Origin: CAJUOR01 sp964596105
Lineage (GTDB): Bacteria; Bacillota_I; Bacilli_A; Erysipelotrichales; Coprobacillaceae
DNA length: 6,697 bases
Assembly: GCA_964596105.1 (NCBI GenBank)
Contig: CAZQRT010000066.1
Span: 1-6,697 of the forward strand
Direction: 5' to 3'
The translations under genes were made by a program, and so were the position numbers. Below, one piece after another: positions 1 through 5,249 of the stretch. The stretch's first letter is position 1, and every line of letters begins with the position of its first letter. The notes under the pieces are model-generated. The model had not been told where the DNA came from, made no database searches, and saw only the letters and a program-made list of their open reading frames with translations.

Positions 1-1359
1 GCCCAGGACGGCGGCCCCAACCTGGAAAAATACTCCCGCTACCTCTCCACGAAACTCAAAGAGCAATTCGGCTTTCGCCTGCTGCGCCTTAAAACCGGCA
101 CCCCGCCCCGCGTCGCCATCGACAGCGTCGACTTTTCCAAAACAGTGCGCGAGGACGGCTCCAAAGAACCCTACTCCTTCAGCTACGAAACCACTAAATT
201 TCTCAAGCAGCAAGACATGCAGCCCTGCTATCTGACCTACACCAATGAAAAAACCCACCAGATCATCCGCGACAACCTCGCCCTTTGCAGCATGTACTCC
301 GGATTGGTCGAAGGCGTCGGGCCACGCTACTGCCCCTCCATCGAAACCAAAGTCGTCCGCTTTAAAGATAAAGACCGCCACCAGATCTTCCTGGAACCGG
401 AATCTCTGGAAATGGACACCATCTACGTGCAAGGCTTCTCCAACTCCATGCCACCTGACATTCAGGAAAAAATGACCCGCACCATTCCCGGCCTGGAAAA
501 CTGCCGCATCGTGAAATACGCCTACGCCATTGAATACGACGCCATCGATCCATTACAACTATATCCTTCCCTGGAAACAAAAAAAATCACTAATTTATTC
601 ACCGCGGGACAGATCAACGGCACCTCGGGCTATGAGGAAGCCGCCGGCCAGGGCATCATCGCCGGCATCAACGCCGTCAAAAAACTAAGAAACGAACCGC
701 CACTCATATTAAAACGCGATGAAGCCTACATCGGCGTCATGATTGACGATCTCGTCACCAAAGGAACCGCGGAACCTTACCGCCTTTTGACAAGCCGGGC
801 GGAATACCGCCTGCTTTTAAGACACGACAACGCGGACGAGCGCCTCAGCCGCTACGGCTATGAAACCGGCCTGATCTCAAAAGAGCGCTATGAGAAACTT
901 TTAGAAAAACAAAACCGCATTAATAACGAGATCAAAAAACTGGAGCAGTGGCGCCTGCCCGTAGATCATCCCATAAGCGAGAAATTAAGTACCCCTGTTA
1001 AAGCCGGCAACACCGCCGCTGATCTGCTCAAAAGACCCGGCGTGACCTATGAAACGCTGCGCCCCTACATCCCCGACCCCTTAGAAGACAACACCCTGAG
1101 CGCGGCCGTTGACATCCATATCAAATACGCCGGCTACATCGAGAAAACCAAAAGACGCATCGCCAGCATGGAAGCGATGGAAAACAAAAAAATCCCGCCG
1201 GACTTCGATTATGAAGCCATCGCCAGCCTCAGCCTGGAATCCCGCCAGAAACTGTCGGAAATCAGACCCCTGACGGTCGGCCAGGCCTCGCGCATCTCCG
1301 GCGTCAGCCCCGCCGATATCTCCGTCCTGCTGGTGATCTTAAAACAGCAGGGCTATTAG
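1..1359 (+). CDS. mnmG: MnmG (GidA), tRNA uridine-5-carboxymethylaminomethyl modification enzyme, 5'-truncated by the window edge
   Basis: The open frame runs from base 1 to the TAG at 1357-1359, giving 452 visible residues. The family is about 620-630 residues, so roughly 170 N-terminal residues, including the FAD Rossmann GxGxxG motif, lie before the window. Family marks in order are LKTGTPPR (about 88-111), TNEKTH (241-258), GPRYCPSIE (319-345, with the conserved Cys), the C-terminal FAD-binding segment AGQINGTSGYEEAAGQG (from 604), SRAEYRLLLRHDNAD (793-837) and the C-terminal helical segment GQASRISGVSPADIS (1279-1323). In known MnmG proteins that last region contacts MnmE and tRNA. With MnmE, the cytosolic enzyme uses FAD and methylenetetrahydrofolate to install the (carboxymethyl)aminomethyl group at C5 of wobble U34. 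The GTG at 145 is internal, because the homologous frame is open upstream of it. Lysine codons are almost all AAA (34 of 35). The next gene starts 13 nt downstream, so co-transcription is likely. The identification is very secure. Confidence 0.97.
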   Translation, partial: AQDGGPNLEKYSRYLSTKLKEQFGFRLLRLKTGTPPRVAIDSVDFSKTVREDGSKEPYSFSYETTKFLKQQDMQPCYLTYTNEKTHQIIRDNLALCSMYSGLVEGVGPRYCPSIETKVVRFKDKDRHQIFLEPESLEMDTIYVQGFSNSMPPDIQEKMTRTIPGLENCRIVKYAYAIEYDAIDPLQLYPSLETKKITNLFTAGQINGTSGYEEAAGQGIIAGINAVKKLRNEPPLILKRDEAYIGVMIDDLVTKGTAEPYRLLTSRAEYRLLLRHDNADERLSRYGYETGLISKERYEKLLEKQNRINNEIKKLEQWRLPVDHPISEKLSTPVKAGNTAADLLKRPGVTYETLRPYIPDPLEDNTLSAAVDIHIKYAGYIEKTKRRIASMEAMENKKIPPDFDYEAIASLSLESRQKLSEIRPLTVGQASRISGVSPADISVLLVILKQQGY

Positions 1360-1372
1360 TAAAGGAGCTTTT

Positions 1373-2065
1373 ATGACCACCTTGTACATCCATGAAAATT
1401 GCGATCTCAATGACTTTAAGCAGGCCCTGGAAGAGCTCAGCCAGATGGGAGGCAAAAGCATCGACCAGATCCTGGAAGCGCTAAAGATTGACGAACTGCT
1501 CTTCCCGCCCTTTTTTAAAGAAGATTTGGCTAATGTGAAAAGCCGCTATCCAATCCAGTTCGGGCCTCTTGATCCCGACCGCGTCCAAACTATGGTCAGT
1601 CATCCAACACCATTAGCTATTCTCGAAGATGGCGATAAAATCTACGCCCTGTCATGCAATCTCGACGACATGAGCGGCGAAGAGATCGGATACGCGATAG
1701 AAAAATTATGGCAGCACGGCGCGCTCGATGTCTTCACCCAGGCCATCCAGATGAAAAAGCAGCGGCCGGGAACGCTGTTGACGGTTTTGACCAGAGCGGA
1801 AAATAAGGGCGAGCTTTTACGCACGATGTTCAAGCATACCACCACCCTGGGCATCCGCCAGACACCCTGCGACCGCTACATCCTAAAGCGGACCGTGACA
1901 ACCGTCACCACTCCCTTAGGAAACGTCAGAAAAAAATGCGCCAGCGGATACGGGGTGAAACGCTACAAATACGAATATGATGATCTCGCCCAAATCGCGA
2001 ACGAGGTCGGGATCAGTATAAAAGAAGCGGAAGCCTATACGAGAAAGTTTGATGAAGAGGCCTGA
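1373..2065 (+). CDS. larC: Short LarC-family (DUF111) nickel-insertion protein with a LarC2-type C-terminal domain
   Basis: The protein has 230 residues. The ATG at 1373 follows an AAAGGAG Shine-Dalgarno (1361-1367) with a 5-nt spacer. Residues about 93-225 match the LarC C-terminal domain: CNLDDMSGEEIGYA (95-108), GALDV (116-120), the MKK-RPGTLLTVL block (127-139), TTTLGIR (156-162) and EYDDLAQIA (201-209). LarC is known as the CTP-dependent enzyme that inserts nickel to complete the nickel-pincer nucleotide cofactor of lactate racemase-type enzymes. Full LarC proteins are about 400 residues. Here the usual N-terminal domain of about 270 residues is replaced by about 92 residues. These begin LYIHENCDLNDF and lack the usual SGxSGDM-like start, but include FGPLDPDRV (63-71), which vaguely recalls the end of the LarC1 part. 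No larA, larB or larE is visible. The family call is good. Catalytic competence is uncertain, and it may be a regulatory or distinct LarC2-like protein. Confidence 0.82.
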   Translation: MTTLYIHENCDLNDFKQALEELSQMGGKSIDQILEALKIDELLFPPFFKEDLANVKSRYPIQFGPLDPDRVQTMVSHPTPLAILEDGDKIYALSCNLDDMSGEEIGYAIEKLWQHGALDVFTQAIQMKKQRPGTLLTVLTRAENKGELLRTMFKHTTTLGIRQTPCDRYILKRTVTTVTTPLGNVRKKCASGYGVKRYKYEYDDLAQIANEVGISIKEAEAYTRKFDEEA

Positions 2066-2079
2066 AAGCCTCTTTTTTT
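2055..2079 (+). terminator. Intrinsic terminator of the mnmG-larC unit
   Basis: A perfect 7-bp stem, AAGAGGC (2055-2061) with GCCTCTT (2068-2074), closes a 6-nt loop. It runs into a T tract at 2073-2079. The stem and loop contain the end of larC and its TGA (2063-2065), so termination overlaps the stop codon. Confidence 0.85.
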
Positions 2080-2082
2080 CAT

Positions 2083-2113
2083 AAAAAAAAGAAGACCTCT
2101 AAGCGAGATCTTC
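2083..2113 (-). terminator. Intrinsic terminator of the pckA-GH1 unit (minus strand)
   Basis: On the minus strand, GAAGATCTC (2113-2105) pairs with GAGGTCTTC (2099-2091): 9 bp with one G-U wobble and a 5-nt loop. Eight T's follow (2090-2083). The hairpin includes the TAG stop of the GH1 gene (2101-2099). It sits 3 nt beyond the end of the plus-strand terminator T tract, so the two convergent units end back to back with separate hairpins. Confidence 0.85.
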
Positions 2114-3547
2114 CCCGTTACTGGCGATGACCTTCTGATACCAGTAGAAAGAATCCTTGCGAATCCGCTGTAATGTGCCATGGCCGAGATCATCCTCATC
2201 GACATAAATAAATCCGTACCGCTTGGACATCTGATTCGTGCCCGCCGACACTAAATCAATGCAGCCCCAGGACGTATACCCCAGGCACTCCACGCCTTCC
2301 GCGATCGCGTTCGCCATCTCTTCAAAATGGCGGCGGAAATACTCAATGCGGTAATCATCATGAATCTTGCCGTCGACAACCTCATCAAAAGCCCCGATGC
2401 CGTTCTCGACAATAAACAGCGGCTTGTGATAACGGTCATAAAGATCGATCATCGAAATCTTCAAGCCCTCAGGATCGATCTGCCAGCCCCAGTCACTGGT
2501 CGGAATATACGGGTTCTTCACCCCGCTGGAAAGATTTCCGCCCACGGTCTCCTTGCCCTCGGCATGACTGGACTCCACGCGTGAGTTGTAATAGCTGAAA
2601 GAAACAAAATCCACCGTGTTAGCCTTGAGAATTTCTTCATCGTCTTCTTCAAAGTGAATGTGATAGCCCTTGTCTTTCCAGATCTGCTTGATAAACCGCG
2701 GATACTCGCCGAGCACCTGGACATCGGTATAAAACATGTTCATGCGGTTGGCCTTCTGCGCCAGATAAACATCCTTCGGATCACAGGTTTCCGGATACGT
2801 GAGGGTCTTCGTGACCATGCAGCCGATCAAAACATCCGGATAATGCTCATGGGCATAAGCCGTGACCAAAGCGGAAGCGACAAACTGATGATGCACCGCC
2901 TGATAAATCGCCTCATCAGGATCCTCATACTTCTCCGCCACGACGCCGACGGTCGTGAATGGATGACGGAAGACACTGTCGATCTCATTAAAAGTCAAGA
3001 AGTACTTCACGTCCTGATGATAGCGGTCCAGGCAGACCTTGCTGAAGCGGACAAAATCATCAACGACCTCCCGGGATACCCAGCCGTCATTGTGATTCAC
3101 CAGATAAAGCGGCATCTCATAATGAGACAGCGTCACAATCGGTTCAATATGATGCTTCTTCAAGCAGGCGATCACCTTGTCATAAAACTCCAGACCCTTC
3201 TCATTAGGCTCTTTCTCATTGCCATTCGGGAAAAGTCTCGTCCAGGCAATCGACAGCCTTAAGGCTTTAAATCCCATTTCCGCGAACAGGGCGATATCCT
3301 CCTCATAATGGTGATAGAAATCGATGCCGCGCCGTTTCGCGTAATACGTCGTGTCCGTGGTGGCCATCGCTTTTTCGATATCCTCGGGACCGACATGCCA
3401 CTGGTTGGCGTAATCTTTGACATCGAGGTCCGGCTTGTAGCGCGCGCAGTCGGCGACACTCATGCCCTTGCCGTCCACATTCCAGGCGCCTTCAACCTGA
3501 TTGGCCGCGATCGCGCCGCCCCACAAAAATCCTTCTGGAAACTTCAT
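2099..3547 (-). CDS. bglA: Family 1 glycoside hydrolase, 6-phospho-beta-glucosidase (copy 1, downstream of pckA)
   Basis: This is a complete 482-residue protein, the usual length for GH1 phospho-glucosidases. It is cytosolic: the N-terminus is the standard FPEGFLWGGAIAANQVEG and there is no signal peptide. GH1 marks are SHYEMPLYL (141-149), the acid/base TFNE (Glu188), SDWGWQIDP (351-359), the nucleophile in IVENG (Glu381) and GYTSWGCIDLVSAGT (423-437). The segment SKRYGFIYVD (441-450), with Lys442 and Tyr444, corresponds to the phosphate-binding loop of 6-phospho-beta-glycosidases, so the likely substrates are PTS-imported cellobiose-, salicin- or arbutin-type 6-phosphates. The Ser of that loop (Ser-x5-Lys-x-Tyr in characterised enzymes, as I recall them) is Gly436 here. 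The ATG at 3547 has an AGGAGG 5 nt upstream (3553-3558). The gene starts 12 nt after the pckA stop and has no promoter of its own that I can see. The symbol is generic; bglH or ascB-type names would fit equally well. The exact sugar cannot be told from sequence. Confidence 0.93.
   Translation of the reverse strand: MKFPEGFLWGGAIAANQVEGAWNVDGKGMSVADCARYKPDLDVKDYANQWHVGPEDIEKAMATTDTTYYAKRRGIDFYHHYEEDIALFAEMGFKALRLSIAWTRLFPNGNEKEPNEKGLEFYDKVIACLKKHHIEPIVTLSHYEMPLYLVNHNDGWVSREVVDDFVRFSKVCLDRYHQDVKYFLTFNEIDSVFRHPFTTVGVVAEKYEDPDEAIYQAVHHQFVASALVTAYAHEHYPDVLIGCMVTKTLTYPETCDPKDVYLAQKANRMNMFYTDVQVLGEYPRFIKQIWKDKGYHIHFEEDDEEILKANTVDFVSFSYYNSRVESSHAEGKETVGGNLSSGVKNPYIPTSDWGWQIDPEGLKISMIDLYDRYHKPLFIVENGIGAFDEVVDGKIHDDYRIEYFRRHFEEMANAIAEGVECLGYTSWGCIDLVSAGTNQMSKRYGFIYVDEDDLGHGTLQRIRKDSFYWYQKVIASNGEDLA
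2130..2164 (-). repeat. 35-bp perfect inverted match to the other GH1 gene (copy A)
   Basis: The reverse complement of 2130-2164 is identical to 6663-6697. It encodes the near-C-terminal stretch IRKDSFYWYQKV shared by both GH1 proteins, in the same reading frame. All synonymous positions agree, whereas neighbouring conserved stretches such as KRYGFIYV differ at several wobble bases. Confidence 0.85.
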
Positions 3548-3559
3548 AAAATCCTCCTC
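3548..3559 (-). promoter_or_regulatory. 12-nt pckA-GH1 junction carrying the GH1 ribosome binding site
   Basis: The whole gap between the pckA TAA (3562-3560) and the GH1 ATG (3547-3545) is 12 nt. It consists essentially of AGGAGG (3558-3553 on the minus strand) and a 5-nt spacer. There is no room for a terminator or a separate promoter, so the two genes should share a transcript and may be translationally coupled. Confidence 0.8.
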
Positions 3560-5137
3560 TTAAAAAATCGCGAACGGTCCGGCCTTCACGACCGCGTCCG
3601 GAAAATTCTTATACTGTTTAAAATTCTCGATAAACATCTCCGCTAATTTGCGGGCGTGCTGGTCATAGGACTCCTTGTGCAGCCAGGTGTCGCGCGGATG
3701 CAATAATTCCTGCGGGACATCCGGACAGAACTTCGGAATATTCAAATTAAAGAAAGCGTCCGTCTCATAAGGAACATAATCGAGATCGCCGTTTAAAGCC
3801 GCGTTGATCATCGCCCGGGTATACTTCAACGGGATGCGCCGTCCCACCCCGTACGGACCCCCGACCCAGCCGGTATTGATCAAAAAGACACTGGCGTTGG
3901 CCTTTTCCACGCGGCGCTGGAACTGGCGCGCGTAAAGCAGCGGATCCAAAGGCAGAAACGGCTCGCCAAAGCAGGTCGAGAAGGTCGCCTGCGGGGTCGT
4001 GATGCCATTTTCCGTACCCGCCAGCTTGCTGGTGTAGCCGGAAACAAAGTGATAAACCGCGGCGTCACTGTCCAGCTTGGCGATCGGCGGCAGCACCCCG
4101 AAGGCATCCGCGGCCAGAAAGAAAATCGTTTTCGGGATCGGTCCCATCCCGGACGGTTCAATGTTCTCGATGAACGATAAAGGATAACCGACCCGGGTAT
4201 TTTCGGTGATGGAATCATCATTGAAGTTAATGATGCGGCTGTCCTCAAACAAACCGACATTTTCCGCGACGGCCCCGAAGCGCACCGCGTTCCAGATATC
4301 CGGCTCGTTTTTCTTGGAAAGGCCAAGGCACTTCGCGTAGCAGCCGCCCTCAAAGTTAAAGATCGTCGTGCGCGACCAGCCGTGCTCATCGTCGCCGATC
4401 AGATGACGGTTAGGATCGGTGGAAAGGGTCGTTTTGCCGGTACCTGACAAACCGAAAAACAAAGCGGCCGAGCCATCCTCGCCAAGGTTGGCGGAACAGT
4501 GCATGGTGAAGACATTTTTCTGCGGCAGCATGTAGTTCATGACGCAGAAAATGCTCTTTTTGATCTCTCCGGAATAACCCGTGCCGGCGATCAGAATGAC
4601 CTGTTTTTCATAGTCGATGATAATCGCCGCCTCGCTGTTTAAACCGGTGTCGGGATCAACCAGGCAGCCCGGCGCGCAAAGCACGAGGAAATCTTCCTGG
4701 AAGTGCTGCAGTTCGCGCGGCGTCGGCTTGATCAATAAATTGGAAATGTAGAGATTCTGGCTGGCTTTTTCATTGATGACGCGAAAGGCGTAGGAGTATT
4801 TCGGATTCGCCCCGGCGTAACCGTCAAAAATATACAGATCTTTATCCTGAAAATAGCGGATCATCTGCGCGTAAAGCTGTTCAAACTGGGCGATGCTGCA
4901 GGGCTGGTTCACCTTGCCCCAGGCGATTTTATCATGCACCGACGGACGGTCGACAATATACTTGTCATCCGGGCTGCGGCCGGTCCGCGCCCCGGTATTG
5001 ACGCACAGACAGCCCATGCGGCTCAGGCGCCCTTCCCCTTTTAACAGCGCCTTTTCCACTAATGATCCGGCGGGAATATTGCGGTAGATGACTCCGGAAG
5101 TCTGCATACCGTATTTCTCGATACCATATGTTTCCAT
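3560..5137 (-). CDS. pckA: Phosphoenolpyruvate carboxykinase (ATP)
   Basis: The protein is 525 residues from the ATG at 5137, within the normal size of ATP-type PEPCK (about 525-540). It catalyses oxaloacetate + ATP <-> PEP + CO2 + ADP in the cytosol. Marks in order are RTGRSP (51-56, substrate-binding Arg region), GTGYSGEIKK (185-194, metal/substrate Lys region), HCSANLGEDG (213-222), the P-loop GLSGTGKTT (229-237), the kinase-2 metal site IGDDEHGW (247-254), ENVGLFEDSRIINFNDDSITENTR (292-315) and NTGWVGGPYGVGRR near the C-terminus. The chosen start has AGGAGG 5 nt upstream and gives the usual LEKYG-like beginning (METYGIEKYG). An in-frame ATG 51 nt upstream (5188) lies inside the promoter -35 and is rejected. 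It is the first gene of a two-gene unit with a GH1 glucosidase. It could run gluconeogenically or, as in some CO2-fixing gut fermenters, towards oxaloacetate with ATP gain; the sequence does not decide which. Confidence 0.97.
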   Translation of the reverse strand: METYGIEKYGMQTSGVIYRNIPAGSLVEKALLKGEGRLSRMGCLCVNTGARTGRSPDDKYIVDRPSVHDKIAWGKVNQPCSIAQFEQLYAQMIRYFQDKDLYIFDGYAGANPKYSYAFRVINEKASQNLYISNLLIKPTPRELQHFQEDFLVLCAPGCLVDPDTGLNSEAAIIIDYEKQVILIAGTGYSGEIKKSIFCVMNYMLPQKNVFTMHCSANLGEDGSAALFFGLSGTGKTTLSTDPNRHLIGDDEHGWSRTTIFNFEGGCYAKCLGLSKKNEPDIWNAVRFGAVAENVGLFEDSRIINFNDDSITENTRVGYPLSFIENIEPSGMGPIPKTIFFLAADAFGVLPPIAKLDSDAAVYHFVSGYTSKLAGTENGITTPQATFSTCFGEPFLPLDPLLYARQFQRRVEKANASVFLINTGWVGGPYGVGRRIPLKYTRAMINAALNGDLDYVPYETDAFFNLNIPKFCPDVPQELLHPRDTWLHKESYDQHARKLAEMFIENFKQYKNFPDAVVKAGPFAIF

Positions 5138-5142
5138 GGGTG

Positions 5143-5148
5143 CCTCCT
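5143..5148 (-). promoter_or_regulatory. Ribosome binding site that fixes the pckA start
   Basis: On the minus strand an AAAGGAGG run (core AGGAGG at 5148-5143) sits 5 nt before the ATG at 5137-5135. No comparable site precedes the upstream in-frame ATG at 5188. This supports the 525-residue rather than the 542-residue product. Confidence 0.85.
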
Positions 5149-5159
5149 TTCTTTTTTTC

Positions 5160-5188
5160 ATTTTAATCTTTTCATCATATAAAAGCAA
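5160..5188 (-). promoter_or_regulatory. Predicted sigma-A promoter of pckA
   Basis: The minus strand reads TTGCTT (-35, 5188-5183), a 17-nt spacer, then TAAAAT (-10, 5165-5160). The -10 matches 5/6 and the -35 matches 3/6 of the consensus. A start about 7 nt downstream would leave a leader of only about 15 nt ahead of the ATG, just enough for the ribosome binding site. The inference is from sequence only. Confidence 0.6.
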
Positions 5189-5212
5189 TTTTTCTTTTCT
5201 AAATCGCTTTCA
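5180..5212. repeat. Imperfect inverted repeat in the divergent pckA/GH1 control region
   Basis: The left arm TAAAAGCAATTT (5180-5191) and the reverse complement of the right arm, TGAAAGCGATTT (5212-5201 on the minus strand), agree at 10 of 12 positions. They are separated by 9 nt. The arms cover the -35 region of pckA and the region just downstream of the GH1 -35, a good place for an operator that controls both promoters. The right arm is the better cre match. The region is AT-rich, so chance similarity is not excluded. Confidence 0.45.
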
Positions 5213-5223
5213 TCAAGTAAAAT
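5195..5223 (+). promoter_or_regulatory. Predicted promoter of the plus-strand GH1 gene (weak -35)
   Basis: A TAAAAT -10 (5218-5223) lies 17 nt after TTTTCT (5195-5200). The -10 is identical to that proposed for pckA, but the -35 is poor, which would suit a regulated or activator-dependent promoter. The expected start near 5230 leaves a short leader before the ATG at 5250. The two -35 elements face away from each other with only 6 bp between them, so one bound protein could affect both. Confidence 0.42.
5199..5212 (-). promoter_or_regulatory. Candidate catabolite-responsive element (cre, CcpA-type)
   Basis: The minus strand reads TGAAAGCGATTTAG. Against the cre consensus TGWNANCGNTNWCA it matches 8 of the 10 specified positions, including the central CG; only the last two (CA) fail. 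It overlaps the -35 and spacer of the GH1 promoter and sits just upstream of the pckA -35. Both genes are plausible targets of glucose repression. No ccpA gene is in the window, so this is a prediction. Confidence 0.42.
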
Positions 5224-5235
5224 AAAGATAAGAAA

Positions 5236-5241
5236 AGGAGG
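5236..5241 (+). promoter_or_regulatory. Ribosome binding site of the plus-strand GH1 gene
   Basis: AGGAGG within AAAAGGAGG (5233-5241) lies 8 nt before the ATG at 5250, which fixes the start of this gene. Confidence 0.85.
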
Positions 5242-5249
5242 AAAATTAT

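Noticed and set aside
145..1359. GTG at 145 as the start of mnmG
   Set aside because: The same frame is open back to base 1 and encodes the family motif LKTGTPPR before this codon, so the gene begins outside the window.
1511..1519. TTTTTTAAA run in larC as a programmed frameshift site, as known for Lactobacillus larC
   Set aside because: The heptamer is not aligned with the zero frame for a classic slip, the frame is intact through it, and no LarC1 frame exists upstream because mnmG ends 13 nt before the start.
2654..3262. 202-residue open frame on the plus strand
   Set aside because: It lies wholly antisense to the secure GH1 gene, has no good ribosome binding site and no recognisable motif; it is a by-product of codon bias.
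3308..3646. 112-residue plus-strand frame spanning the pckA-GH1 junction
   Set aside because: It is antisense to two well-supported genes and has no start signal or recognisable domain.
3880..4389. 169-residue open frame on the minus strand
   Set aside because: It is a shifted-frame shadow of pckA, very rich in Arg/Ser/Pro, with no family features.
5138..5188. Longer pckA product beginning at the ATG at 5188
   Set aside because: That codon lies in the predicted -35, has no ribosome binding site, and adds a Lys-rich stretch (DEKIKMKKRKE) that is not part of the PEPCK family; the ATG at 5137 has a strong site.
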